NCBI GenBank assembly: GCA_022495995.1
Contig: JAFEMH010001357.1
Coordinates: 313,001-377,000 of the forward strand
Direction: 5' to 3'
Source of the DNA: Adenophora triphylla var. japonica
Lineage: Eukaryota; Streptophyta; Magnoliopsida; Asterales; Campanulaceae
DNA length: 64,000 nt
In this document: piece after piece, positions 42,714 through 54,110 of the stretch
Position numbering within the stretch: the stretch's first letter is position 1
How the letters are laid out: each line of letters starts with the position of its first letter
The notes under the pieces: generated by a model
Database searches by the model: none
Seen by the model: only the letters and a program-made list of their open reading frames with translations
Told to the model about the DNA's origin: nothing
Position numbers and translations under genes: made by a program

Positions 42714-45454
42714 ATGGAGAGACTATTGATGAGATCGTTGTTGCAGCGTTCGATCTTTCGCAGATCCAACGCTATCTCAGCTCCAGCTGCTGCCGGCGCC
42801 ACCTCCGTCAACCACCATGACCACCAGTTCTTCACCGGTGACCGCTACTTCCACCCCTCGCCCCCGTCATTCTCACCTTCCTCCAGTTACCTCTCTTCTT
42901 CTTCTTCAGGTACCCTTCTTACCCCCCCCCCCGAAACCTGTAGTTATTCGTGTGTTAACAAGTATGTTGGATTGCTTAAATGAAAGGGAGTTTTATTTTA
43001 TTTGTTGCGATTGATGACTGGCCGTTTGGCTTTGATTAGATACAATTTTTGGGTGAACACTGTTTTTTTAGGTTTGATTTTGAAGCGTTAATTTTCGAAC
43101 TTATTTGAGAGTTGTAATTTGCACCCGTAAAATTATTTTGCCGGAAGTCAAGGTGAAATGCCGGAACAATGATGTGGGGGACGACTGGGGAGGAAGTAGG
43201 CTGAACAAGTCTGATTTTGGTTTAGGGTGTGGGTCGCCGGAAGTTATGGAGAATGGGGTTTATTCCGGGTGTGTGAAGAAATGGGGTGTTTTAGGAAAAA
43301 ACATATTTTTAACGGGTGCAAACAACAAAACTCTAATTGTTTTTCCTCATTTTTATACGTTGAGTGAGTCAGATGAGTTTGCGGCTGCTTATGCGTTTTT
43401 CATAGCAGGCGCTATTGGAGCTACAAAAAAGACTAAAGATAATGTACTTAAAATTTGATTGCTTAAAAGATGCATGTCTTTGAGATCAGAAATTGGAATG
43501 AGGTAAATTGAAATTAAATATATCAATTGCATGAAAGGTGTTTGAAGAAAGTACCAAGAAGAGAGCTAATGAATATAAATAGGATAAGTTGAGCAGGGAG
43601 CAGCTAGGCGTTTTCTCCTTGTAAGGTGCCACCCATACTATATGGGACTCTTTACCATGTGTTAGGGAAATGGAAGTTTGTCAGAAGTGAGAGATGGCAA
43701 GTGCAGGAGTGGATGACTGTGGCTGATCTGGGTTACTGCAGAAGTTTTCAGCCAAAAAAATGGGGAAATTACACAAGCAAGGAGTGGCATATTGGTTGAT
43801 GTAATCGAACTTGATAATGTACATGGGCTGGTGAGAGTTGATGATGCAGTCATCTAGAGTAGTTTATTTCCTTGTTGCGTATCAAGAATTCAAGGTAAAT
43901 CGCTCCAACCCCGTAGCTCAGCCCGACAAGTTACGTGATTAGCATATTTGAAATCTTGCACTTGGATCCGTTTTGTAGCTGTCGCACTCATTGTGCAATG
44001 TCCCTTCTGGTATTTATTTATGTGTACTAGATTTGACCAGTTATATATCCTGCATGAAATGGTCACTGGTCAGATTTACCCTTTCTATCTGATTGAGTTT
44101 CGGCTCTTTACTCGTGAAACTTAAAGCTATTCTGTCATTGCTCATTTACAGATAAACGGTCTCCTTTCTCGATGGGAATCGGAAGTACACGTTCTTTCAG
44201 TGAAGATGTGACACACTTGCCCGTCATAAAAGACCCTGAAATTGAGACTGCTTTTAAGGGTCTAATGGCTGCAAGTTGGGATGAGCTACCAGCTTCTGTC
44301 ATGCACGATGCGAAGAAGGCATTATCAAAGAGCACAGATGACAAGGCTAGCCAGGAGGCATTGGCCAATGTTTTCCGTGCAGCGGAGGCAGTCGAGGAGT
44401 TCAGTGGGTTCCTTGTGTCTTTGAGGATGGAACTTGATGACAGTGTTGGAATTAGTGGCGAGGTGACATAAATTTGTTGAATTACGGAGCTGCTATTGCC
44501 ATTTATTACTTTTGTATTCTAAATACCATTATTGTTATTGCAGAATGTAAAACCCTTGTCAGAGGATTTTATCAATGCCATAAGTTTAGCCTTCCAGCGA
44601 TACAATGCATACTTGGATTCTTTTGGGCCTGATGAGGTCTACTTGCGGAAGAAAGTTGAGAATGAGTTGGGAATAAAGATGATACACTTAAAGATGAGAT
44701 GCAGTGGCCTTGGTGCTGAGTGGGGAAAGGTATAGGACCTTATCCATTCTTTACTCTTCTTCTGTATGTCTTTGTTTGTGTCTGTGTGTGTGCCTATTAC
44801 TTTTTACGTTGTATTAGTAGGCTACAACAGTGACCTATGTGGTTTATATCTGAGACAAGTTTCTTTACTATCACAGCACAAGCCATTATATCATGCAAAT
44901 TGCTCAAACTTGGTTGGGATTGGTAGTGGTTTATTTGACATTCTTTTTAGTTTCTTAAAACATTAAGAGGGAATAGCACTCAACTTTAATTGTACATTCT
45001 GCTTACTTGATTTGGATATCCTATTGGTTTGGGTGTCCTAGGATTCAGTCACATGACCCTTTATGTTAATTTCCGAGAAAAAGCTTGGTCATGATGCTCT
45101 AGTTTGAAACCCATCTAAGAATTGTTGTTTTTGCTCCCCATTTAAGAAGTCATGGCACAAAGGTTATTTACTTCCAGCTGTTGCTTCTTTCTTGCATTTT
45201 TGCTCAAGATGGGGTTCAATTAATGATGGGGGTAAGGCTGATAAAAAAAAAAGATTAAAAAAGCTACTTGACATCACTGCGTTATTTCAGATTTTATTCA
45301 CTGGTAGAGGAATCAATCAAGTAATCAGTATTTGCATTTATGTGACCTATCAGACAAGTGTTTAATACTTGAAAGTACTTGCATTTCTTGGTTGCAGGTC
45401 ACAGTTCTAGGGACATCTGGACTCGCAGGTTCTTATGTCGAGCACAGAGCATAA
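42714..45454 (+). CDS. SDH5: Succinate dehydrogenase subunit 5, mitochondrial, 4 exons
   Basis: Exons 42714-42909, 44152-44462, 44544-44729 and 45398-45454 join into 249 residues with matching phases and GT-AG introns. The first about 65 residues (MERLLMRSLLQRSIFRRS..., Arg/Ser-rich, no acids early) look like a mitochondrial presequence. The body carries the plant SDH5 signature: RSFSEDV.HLP, AASWDELPASV, NVFRAAEAVEEF, KMIHLKMRCSGLG.EWGKVTVLGTSGL.GSYVE. SDH5 is a plant-specific subunit of respiratory complex II at the inner membrane. Intron 1 (1.24 kb) contains a 117-codon frame that I regard as chance. Confidence 0.94.
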
Positions 45455-45821
45455 ATATAGAGGGACAAGAGAAACATCGTGACTCCTCGGGTTTTTTTTC
45501 TACCGGAAAACTCTATCCATGTAGGTTACTCTTTTGAAAATAAAGCTAAGGTTTTGGATTGTTACTCCCTCAGCTGATCTGATATGATCAATTTCAAGCA
45601 CCTTTGTTGGACATCTGAAAAGTAACTATGAGAATTACCTCCCTTTCAATTATATTTGTTTATTTAATTAATTTGGTTCATTGTCAGATTAATCCAATTA
45701 AATCATTTGAAGCTAAAATTATAACATGATCTATACTGTGTAGTGTTTCCAGCCTGAGATTACAATTATTATCTTAGCAAGATCTTCTGATATGTGAACC
45801 AAAGTAGTGTTCAAATTTTAA

Positions 45822-46553
45822 TTAAGGTAACTTGATCAATCTGGAGGTTTTACGCGTTAACCAAGATTCAGATGGAGATTTGGGCAGAGGAGGAAGCAGA
45901 AGGGATTTCCTGCAAAGTCCAAATGGCCAACCTTCACAATGACGAAATTCTCTAATGATTTCCCGCCTGCGAAAAGACGGAAAGTTGAGAAGACTGGTCA
46001 AGCTTGAACAGCGAGAAAGAGTTAGCCTTGCAGACAGAAATGCTTCAACACTAGTAGAACTTGAACAACGTGAAAGCCGACTGTCAGCTGAGTAAAATTC
46101 CTCTCTTTCTTCTCCATCATTTTCCTTTTCCTGTTCCTGTTCCCGTTCCTGATCCATTTCTTTTGAGGAGAAAAACAATCTCTCTGTTGTTGGGGAGAAT
46201 GTCAAGCTTGAACTGTCAAAAAGGTAACTAGCTTTCCTTCTGGACTTTGACTCCATGTATGCACTTATAACAGCTGACACAATTACCTTAAGAGGAATGC
46301 AGAATATAAAATAGTATGAATTAGAAATTACTTGAGTGAAAATATATATACACACACACAGGAAGCTAAGTTTGTGATTAGTGAGTACTTCCTGTTCGTC
46401 TTCATTATTATCGCTTGAAGAATTGTCATCTCCTCCTGGGCTTGATGAACAACACTTTCTTCTGCAGAAACTATGGCAGTTTTTGAGGGTTGACCCGAGG
46501 AATTTGCATTTCTTTGAAGGATTTTGTGGTTCTTCATGGTTAAAGATTCTCAT
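45822..46553 (-). CDS. Ser/Arg-rich protein of unknown function, minus strand, likely 2 exons
   Basis: The uninterrupted frame is 243 codons, but the middle (C-V-C-I-Y-I-F-T-Q region, from a CA/TA microsatellite) looks intronic. A donor at 46388 (GAA|GTACTC) and an acceptor at 46287 (CCTCTTAAG|GTAATT) would remove 102 bases in frame and give 209 residues. N-terminus: MRIFNHEEPQ, Cys/Lys-rich. Centre: acidic (Glu/Gln-rich). C-terminus: SRCSSLTSLLNFPSFRRREI and HCEGWPFGLCRK followed by LLPPLPKSPSESW, which looks conserved. I do not recognise a family with certainty. It is convergent with SDH5, 368 bases between stop codons. Confidence 0.65.
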   Translation of the reverse strand: MRIFNHEEPQNPSKKCKFLGSTLKNCHSFCRRKCCSSSPGGDDNSSSDNNEDEQEVLTNHKLSFLCVCIYIFTQVISNSYYFIFCIPLKVIVSAVISAYMESKSRRKASYLFDSSSLTFSPTTERLFFSSKEMDQEREQEQEKENDGEEREEFYSADSRLSRCSSSTSVEAFLSARLTLSRCSSLTSLLNFPSFRRREIIREFRHCEGWPFGLCRKSLLLPPLPKSPSESWLTRKTSRLIKLP

Positions 46554-46559
46554 ATCGGA

Positions 46560-47291
46560 AAGAGAAAAATATGAGAGATAAGGAATAGAGAAGAAAGACT
46601 TATACTAAATTGCCACTGATGTAGATATTGTTAGTAGCAGCCTTTCAGCTAATCTGTGATCCTGGGAATTTTTTATCCTTTAGGGTGAAGACAAAGATAA
46701 AAGAGGATGGGAAATCGTGATCGTTGGATTCCAGATGGACGGCTACAGATCCCTTTGAGGTCTCTGTAAGTTTGTTGATTTACAAGTAACTTTGATTTGT
46801 GTAATGGGTAGTGCTTGATGCAAGTTTTGTAGTGTTTTAGGTATTCCCTTCAACCTAAGTTATGGTAAATAGGACATCATACCAAACTATGACAATTACT
46901 AAAAGAAGCAAATTTACTAGGATTGAGATTATGTCCATAAAAAGTTATACCTGCAGACAATGAGGCCAATCTTAGCTATGTAAGCTTCATCCATTCAAGG
47001 ATTGTACGGAGATGGACTTCGAACTGCATCTGTGACTGATTTGTTCCAGCGCCTCAATAATTGGTCAAAATTTGGCCACGAAGCATGTTTTGGATAAGCA
47101 TCGGTTGAGTCTGGTTGTTTTAAGTGCTCAATGAATTCCACATATTAGCTATTAAATTTCAAGCGATGCTTATCAAAACATTTGTCCATTTTAAAGGAAA
47201 GAGTTTGGAAATATACGCAAGTGACTAACAAATAGTATTTGACATGTAGAATTTATTGTTAAATAGTATTTCGTCCGTGCTATAATAAATG
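46560..47291. other. Intergenic sequence, upstream of the minus-strand gene
   Basis: No gene or clear repeat is seen. It probably includes the promoter of the minus-strand Ser-rich gene. Confidence 0.4.
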
Positions 47292-47537
47292 TCACAATTG
47301 ACGTAAAACCTGACGACAGCAAGAACTCAAGAACTCTGACGTTGGTCGTAATCTTTTCTCAACTCCATAGCCCGTGATGGATGGGTGTTTCACCATAACT
47401 TTACCAGCCGTTTCTTTGGTCAAGCCAATGCTGGAAAGAAAGTCAACAACCCCAGAAAGCTTTGACTCGATGCTGTAGCTGATAATTCTCGCCCATTTGA
47501 AACGAATAAAAGCCAAAACTAAATCGATATGATTCAA
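47292..47537 (-). pseudogene. mTERF-domain gene fragment
   Basis: The minus strand reads ISYSIESKLSGVVDFLSSIG, then TKETAGKVMVKHPSITGYGV and EKRLRPTSEFL, which match the mTERF repeat pattern (helix, Gly, [IV]..[HC]P..[IL]GYS/GV...LRP). Only about one and a half repeats are present, with no organellar presequence, so it is a remnant of an mTERF gene. Confidence 0.65.
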
Positions 47538-47985
47538 CCTCAGACATATTTAAATATAGCGAATCTCTCATCACTCAAGCTTAGATGTCTTCGATAGACT
47601 CCAAATATTCGCATATGTTATAGTCGGCAAGCGTTTTACATTTTATGGTAAGGATGTAAGTGGTTTGGTTCAAACTGCGATTAAAATCGAACTGAAACAA
47701 ATTATGTGGTTTAGTTCGGTTTTCAAGCATGAATGGTTTTGTTCAGTCTCAAAAATCAGCAAACGACATGCTTCAATTTGGCTTGTGGTCTGACCCTTTT
47801 AGACCAAACCAATCTGAACCAAATAAAACCAAATCGTGATTTGAGACCGCAAGACCGAACCACCAAGACGAACCATTAGATCAAACCGCCAAACCAAATG
47901 ACCAGACTGAACCATCAAACCAAACCACAAACAATCATATTAAATCACAATACCAAACCATCATACCGCATATATTAATAATATA

Positions 47986-48267
47986 CTCCCTCCGTCCCAC
48001 GTGAATGCAAACTTATTTCCATTTTGGTCCGTCCCACGTGAATGCAAACTACTCAAAATGGAAACAAATTTATTATTTTATATTCATCCTACCCCACTCA
48101 CTCATTCTCTCTCTTCATTTTCCACCATACAATTTATTCAACCAACCTACTATTAACTCCACTCATTCTCTCTCTTCATTTCCTACCACACATTTTCATT
48201 ATCTTAATAATATTTCTTAATTATTGTGCCCGAAAAAATGATTCACATTGACGTGGGACGGAGGGAG
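47986..48267. mobile_element. Stowaway-like MITE nested in copy A
   Basis: CTCCCTCCGTCCCACGTGAA ... TTGACGTGGGACGGAGGGAG between TA dinucleotides. It shares the CACGTGAAT element ends with the MITE at 51499. Confidence 0.88.
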
Positions 48268-48561
48268 TATTTGTATGTTGAATAATATTTAGCGTTAGAA
48301 TCAATAAAAAACCTACATTACATCATACTAATATTAACCCATGCTTTATATCTTATTCAATATCAAATTATCAATTGCATCATTTGTTATTTTCATTGCG
48401 TTAGATAACTAGCTAAGTTCTCTGTCCGGTCGACATTTTACATAGTGTTTTCTTCCTTCTGCCTCTCTTTTCATTTAATCTCTCTCATCCTTCAATTTTT
48501 CTCTTCAACTCCCGCATACCTCGTTCCTTCGTGATCACAAATTTTTTAAACAAATTTGATA

Positions 48562-48710
48562 ATGAGTTACGGTCTGAACCACGATCTTAATCATGGCTTG
48601 AACTGTAGTCTAAACTACGGTATGGATTGCGGTCTAAACCACAGTTTGGACCACAGCCTGAATCAAGGTCTAAACCGTGGTCTGAACCACATAAGAAACT
48701 GTGGTTTGAA
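48562..48710. repeat. Degenerate 12-bp tandem repeat (CTGAACCACGGT type)
   Basis: About ten units of (G)GTCTGAACCACG-like sequence follow one another. On the plus strand they read as a chance repeat of the type G-L-N-H. They form the right subterminal part of the hAT-like copy A. Confidence 0.75.
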
Positions 48711-48860
48711 CTTTGAAACAAACCATGACAATTTGATTCAGTTCTATTTGAACTTTTTTATGATTCGAATCATGCTGATATTTTTCCACACAAATGACTA
48801 GTGGTTGATTTGTAAATTTACCCAAGTAAAATCGAATCGAATCATTTACACCCCTATTTT

Positions 48861-49720
48861 AGGGTGTGATTTATTTTTATGTACTAGTAATTTTTTATGC
48901 AAACGCGCGACAACAAAATAATTACAAAATCTTACCTAAATACTTGTTTATTCGATAATGTGATATTCGTAAATTATAATGATTAATAAGACAAATAAGT
49001 ACCTAAATCACCCGATGTTACATTTGGTGTTTTAGCTTAATTGAATTTAGATGTTTAGGATTTGAACTATGAAAATGAGATCGTAAGAGTGTTAAAAGAA
49101 TTGTAGTATGCAAACCTTAACTAGGGTAAGTGATTCAGGTCAAATCGTGGTTGTTTGGGGTAGAATTTTTATTCAAGTTTGCACTGTCATCTTGGCTAGC
49201 ATAAACCTTCAGCATCTTGAGCATAACATCCTATATTAACAGCTTGAAGATGCAGGTACATCTGTTCCTATTTTTCAGGAGATAAACATCACACAAAGAT
49301 CAACGACCAAGTCAAGTCAAGCCTATTTCAAACAAGTTCCAAACGGAAGATCAAGTCATGGCAACGACTCCTTCTTTTTAGCAACCTGCCTCGAATTTGT
49401 AGGGATTTTCGGTTACTAGTTAATTTCTTCATTTTTTGGAGTATTTAAAGAGAGCCAGGAGTAGGCATCATGGGCGGCAATTTTTGTAACTCTCTTAACA
49501 CTTCACCTTTGTACTCACTCAAGAAAGATTATAAACAATTTTGGTTTCAGGTAGGTTTCCTAAAACCTCCCGAAGTTTTGTGCCGGAGATCAATTGATCA
49601 AGGGCTTTTCTCTTTACATCTTGTTGTCACATCTTGAATTTTCCCATTCTTATATTCCACTTGTGCCAAAAAATCATTCTACTACAATTCAATTTCAAAG
49701 CATACAAGAAATTGATCAAA
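48861..49720. other. Intergenic; possible solo or truncated LTR
   Basis: 49130-49640 has LTR features: a TATA-like GAGTATTTAAAGAG at 49438, then TTTGTACTCACTCAAG and a polyadenylation-like AT tract. No paired copy is in the window, so the identity is uncertain. Confidence 0.3.
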
Positions 49721-50375
49721 ACAGTGATTTGAGATCGAACCGAACTAAACTATGCGGTTTAGTTCAATTTTCAAACATGAATGGTTCTGTTCGATCTCAA
49801 AATTTTGCAAATCACATGGTTCAATTTGGTTTGTGGTCTGACCCCCCAGACCATACCAAATCGAACCGAACCAAAGAAAATCACGATTTAAGACCGCAAG
49901 ATCGAACCACCAAACTGAACCGCCAGACCAAACCACCAATCAAATCCACATATCACCGGACCAAACCACCAGATTAAATCACTAGATTAAACCATTATAC
50001 CACATATATTAACTATATATTGATTAATATTCACCGTTAAATCGATAAAAAATCTACTTATATAGATTAATCCAAAATTTCATTTTGTATCTCATTCAAT
50101 ATTAATTTCATCATTTGTTATATTCATTGAGACACATAACTAAATAAGTTCTCTAGTATAGTGTGCTTTCTTCCTTCATCATCTCCCTTCCTTTAGTCTC
50201 TCTCTTTCTTCTTCCGACTTTTCTTTTCAACACCCACATCTCTCGCTTTTCCTCCGTAATCACAGAAAATTTTTAAATAAATATAATAATAAATTGCGAT
50301 ATGAGTTATGATTTGATTTAAATCATGATCTGAAACACGGTATAAATTGCGAACCATTTACACCTAATATTAACT
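49721..50375. mobile_element. hAT-like repeat, copy B
   Basis: Homologous to copy A at 47690-47960 and 48290-48600 without the nested MITE. Starts near GAGATCGAACCGAAC and ends near CGAACCATTTACACC. A 127-codon frame across it is low-complexity. Confidence 0.55.
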
Positions 50376-50661
50376 CAACAAAAAATAAAAAAATAATTAT
50401 GGATGAAATGATAAGTTGAGGGGGAGGGTGAGTGCACATGAGGCATAACTCATAAGTGCATTAATCACATGATTGATTGAAAAATGGTTTGAACACATCT
50501 CAACTTTTACAACAATAATAAAAAGTAAAGGACACACCAAAATGCACATCACTTTCCTTAATTAATCCCCTGCGCACTTTAGCAAAATCTGATATTAATT
50601 CCTCTGTCTCATGTTATTATTATGTTTATTCTTTAAGGAGCTATTTTTTTTTTTCAAAATA

Positions 50662-50971
50662 CTCCCTCCGTCCCAATCTAAATGTCCAAACTTTCCTTTT
50701 TGGGCGTCCCATTAAAAATGTCCCATTTCCAAAAAAGGAAAGTTTTTTTCACTATTCAACCCACTCATTCTCTCTCCTACTTTACTTTTACACTCACAAC
50801 ATTCTCTCTCCTAACTATTCCTCCCACTCATTCTCTCTCTTATTTAATTTTTCATACTCACAACATTTAAACTTTTTCTCTTTCCTACCTCACTTTTTCT
50901 CTTTCCTATCTCACTTTCCTTAATTCCCGCGCCGAACCCATTTTTGAACATTTAGATTGGGACGGAGGTAG
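50662..50971. mobile_element. Stowaway-like MITE
   Basis: CTCCCTCCGTCCCAATCTAA ... TTGGGACGGAGGTAG between TA dinucleotides. Confidence 0.85.
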
Positions 50972-51056
50972 TACTTATTACTTTACTACTTTTATTTAGA
51001 TTTTTTTTATCATTATTCATCAAATACTTTGTACAGTATTATTTATAATTATAATA

Positions 51057-51332
51057 CTCCCTCCGTCCCAATAAAAGCTTCACTAATTACCCAAAAGGGC
51101 GTCCCGTTAGAAGCTTCACCTTTCCTTTTTTGGCAAAGAATCTTCACTATTCTCTCCACTCATTCTCTCTCCTAATTCACTATTACACTCACAACACTTT
51201 TTAAATTCACTATTCCCTCCACTAATTCTCTCTCCTATTTTCAAATTACACACACAATATTTTTTTTTCCCACCCATTTCCATAATTCCCGTGCCCACCC
51301 AAAAGGGTGAAACACTTATTGGGACGGAGGGA
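51057..51332. mobile_element. Stowaway-like MITE
   Basis: CTCCCTCCGTCCCAATAAAA ... TTATTGGGACGGAGGGAG between TA dinucleotides. The interior has CTCCACTCATTCTCTCTCC repeats. Confidence 0.88.
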
Positions 51333-51498
51333 GTATAGTCATTGTAAAAATATTTATTTATCTAAATAGTTAAACTATTTTAAATATATATATATTATTT
51401 TTTAAATATGTATAAAAAATTTAAAATTATAATTATTTAGAAAATATAAAAATAATTTCATTTAATTTTATTAATATACAAACAATAGTATATATATA

Positions 51499-51768
51499 CT
51501 CCCTCCGTCCCACGTGAATAGACACCAAAAATCTTGACACAATAACTAAGAAAAATAAATATAATAATGAAAATGTGTGGTAGGAAATGAAGAGAGAGAA
51601 TGAGTGGAGTTGGTTGAATAAATTGTGTGGTAGGAAATGAAGAGAGAGAATGAGTGGGTGGGGTAGGATGAATATAAAATAATAAATTCTTTTCCATTTT
51701 GAGCAGTGTCTATTCACGTGGAACGTCCCAAAAAGAAAATAAGTGTCTATTCACGTGGGACGGAGGGA

Positions 51769-51769
<1 letters not shown>
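51499..51769. mobile_element. Stowaway-like MITE followed by a TA microsatellite
   Basis: CTCCCTCCGTCCCACGTGAA ... CACGTGGGACGGAGGGAG between TA dinucleotides. The interior duplicates GGAAATGAAGAGAGAGAATG. Confidence 0.88.

Positions 51770-51849
<80 letters not shown>
51770..51849. repeat. (TA)n microsatellite
   Basis: About 40 uninterrupted TA/AT units directly after the MITE's TA target site. Confidence 0.97.
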
Positions 51850-51850
<1 letters not shown>

Positions 51851-52039
51851 TATATATTAAAGAGTTGGTCTTATGAAAAACTAGTTTTTTCTTAAGATAT
51901 GAAAAAACGTGTTTTCAAATTAAGCTTAGCAATTTTGTAAATACCTCAAGAACCATGTTCAAAATAAACGGTGACATTTTTGTAATTATTGGTTTCCTGT
52001 TGTATGCCAAATGCCGTCTGCTTAACAAAGCTGCCAGCA

Positions 52040-52530
52040 GTGATAAAGTGCCAAGCTCACGATCACAAATTGCCAAGAAAAAGTGCCAAGATTAATTTAA
52101 CAAAGTGCCAGGTTGTAACCGACACTGGCACTTTGTTAAACTGCACCGGCACTTTTACACGGCACTTTTATATACGAACCGGCACTCTTCACACCGGCAC
52201 TCTGTTCAACTAACACCGGCACTTTGTTACACTAATATTTTTGTCGGCTCTCAAAAACACAAGGATCGGCATTCAAAAAAACATGAACTGCATTCAAAAT
52301 CACATACACCGGCACTCAAATACACAGTACACCGGCACTCAAAAACACTGATAATCATTTTTTCTCGGCATTCAAAAAATATGGACTCGGCACTCTATTA
52401 TACACTAACCGGCACTCCAAAAACATGGATCGGCACTCTAAAACACATAAACCGGCATCTAATTACCTACCCACCAATACATCAAATTCTCAAACCGGTA
52501 CTCAAATGCTTATAAACCGGCATTAATTAT
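52040..52530. repeat. CCGGCACT array with orientation switch
   Basis: About 17 copies of (A)CCGGCACT(C/T) separated by 12-25 variable bases run from 52130 to 52530. To their left, four copies run the other way (AAAGTGCCA). The switch is the hairpin CAAAGTGCCAG...CTGGCACTTTG at about 52097-52136. Confidence 0.85.
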
Positions 52531-52569
52531 CACTAAAAGCGCACATAAAAATCCAAATCCCTAACGTAA

Positions 52570-53030
52570 AATCCCAATCCCTACGTGCCGGTCTCTCTCT
52601 CTAACCTCTCTCTAAACGCAATTCCATTCGCCTTCTTCTCCAGTCGTCTTCTTCTTCTCCGATCTCTACCCAAATCGGTGCCCCCATCTTTGCCGACCAC
52701 CAAAATTGACCTAAGCTTGCAATCGATCTCGAGTTTTGTTCTCAAAGAATTCATATTTGGATCTCTTTCCGTCGAGCGTGTGTGCATTCGATCTGAGTTT
52801 TGTTCTCAAAGAATTCATATTTGGTTGTCGCCGATTGATTTGGAATTGGCGTTGGTCTTGGATTGAGGGAGAATTAGGTTTGGTTGAAGTCGCCGGTGAG
52901 GAAGAGGATTGGTTGAGGGATTTGGTCCGGCAATGGAGGTCGGGCTTGGAGAAGAAGAAGACGCAGGGAGCTCCTTTTTTGCGTATAGAGAGAGAGTGCG
53001 TATAGTGAGAGAGAGAGAATGGGCCGTTGA
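52570..53030 (+). pseudogene. Captured gene fragment inside the Pack-MULE
   Basis: Sequence typical of a plant 5' UTR/first exon: CTCTCTCTCTAACC, CTTCTTCTTCTCCGATC, then an open frame of 93 codons from 52585. A block including TTCTCAAAGAATTCATATTT occurs twice (about 52736 and 52801). The source gene is not recognised, and the frame alone does not prove coding. Confidence 0.5.
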
Positions 53031-53096
53031 AGAAAACACGTTTTTTTCGTAAGGTTAGAAAAAACGCGTTTTTTATGAGTTTTTCGCTATATTAAA

Positions 53097-53303
53097 ATAC
53101 ATTTCATAAAACCTTTGACAAATTAAGTAAGTACTACCATGGAGTACTTATTTATTACGAAATTGACTGATAATAAGTAAGTACATTAATCATCTTAACA
53201 GTTTTTTTTTTTTTTAAATCAAAATATTAATGCATTTTGAAAAACTCTTACCTTTTACATAATACTCCAATCTGTCCAAAAAATAACGAGCATATATCAT
53301 ATT
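53097..53303. other. AT-rich intergenic sequence
   Basis: No gene; contains a T run at 53202. Confidence 0.4.
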
Positions 53304-53587
53304 CTCCTCCGTCACACTCTATTTCTATTTAGGACAATTTGTTATTTTGGGTGTCCTGCTCGACTTAGAACGACAAGTATATATTATTTTTATATTCAAT
53401 GGAACATACTTGTCATACTCACAACAACAACTCCCTTACTATCACTTTCATTCGTTCTCTCTCTTATTTTACTTTTCATATTCATTCAAAATATATTCTT
53501 CACTCATTATCCCCTTTTATTATATTAGTATTTTCTTAATTCTCGTGTCTTAAGAGAAAATCTTAAGTGGATTAGGACGGATGGAGT
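53304..53587. mobile_element. Degenerate Stowaway-like MITE
   Basis: Left end CTCCTCCGTCAC, right end TAGGACGGATGGAGTA, interior CTTTCATTCGTTCTCTCTC. Both ends carry mutations. Confidence 0.65.
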
Positions 53588-53937
53588 ATAGTACATATTT
53601 GTCTCAATGTTTTACCATTTCTTTGTTCTTATACTCCGTATTGCTATATATTCATAAAACTTAAAATTTGAAAATAAATAGCAAGATATTAATGCAATTA
53701 AGCAAAAAAAAAAAAATCTTATTTTTTTACAAAATTTCCATTTAATTAAAAATAGACAGTAATTTAAAGAGGAGAGAGTATTATTAATTTAACTGTACTC
53801 CAAAAAAGGATCCACAAGGTATTAATTTAAAAATTCAGGGCCACTTGTGGAACTTGGTACTGAAAAATCAAAATCCACAAAATGATGAGTAAGTTTCAGG
53901 GAAATCTGTTTCTTCGTAAGTTATAAAAAGCCCACTT

Positions 53938-54110
53938 TCATCCTTAAAAATATCGAGTTTAGACAATAAAACATTGAGTTTAGGCCTTAAAATACCTAGA
54001 AAATAAAATAGTGAGTTTAGGCGTTGAAACAGTGAGTTTAAGCTAGAAAATAAAATAACGAGTTTAAGCGTTAAAACAGTGAGTTTAGGCTTTAAAACAT
54101 CAAGTCAATA
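53938..54110. repeat. Degenerate minisatellite (GAGTTTAGGC...TAAAACA units)
   Basis: At least six copies of A(G/C)(T/G)GAGTTTAGGC(N)TTAAAAC with AGAAAATAAAATA spacers, upstream of the PAN-domain gene. Confidence 0.8.

Larger units (their letters stand above)
47650..48860. mobile_element. hAT-like repeat, copy A (GGTTYGGTT-rich ends)
   Basis: Begins near ATGTAAGTGGTTTGGTTC and ends near GAATCATTTACACCCC. Both flanking arms are made of AACC/GGTT-rich units (ACCGAACC, AACCACC). Segments 47690-47960 and 48290-48600 match 49730-49990 and 50020-50320, so this is a dispersed family. A Stowaway MITE is nested at 47986-48267. Confidence 0.55.
51862..53087. mobile_element. Pack-MULE: Mutator-like element with gene-like core
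   Basis: The 9-bp direct repeat TATATTAAA flanks it (51853-51861 and 53088-53096). The imperfect inverted ends run GAGTTGGTCTTATGAAAAAC ... ACGTGTTTTC and, from the right, GCGAAAAACTCATAAAAAAC ... ACGTGTTTTC, over about 50 bases. No transposase is present. The interior has a GGCACT repeat array (52040-52530) and then GC-richer, 5' UTR/exon-like sequence (52570-53030). Confidence 0.85.

Noticed and set aside
43105..43458. 117-codon frame in SDH5 intron 1
   Set aside because: Low conservation appearance, inside an intron with good splice sites, and no recognised domain.
49438..49640. Solo LTR
   Set aside because: A TATA-like motif and composition alone are not enough; no termini or target duplication could be placed.
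52105..52515. 136-codon frame over the CCGGCACT array
   Set aside because: A product of the repeat array; composition is low-complexity and no homology is evident.
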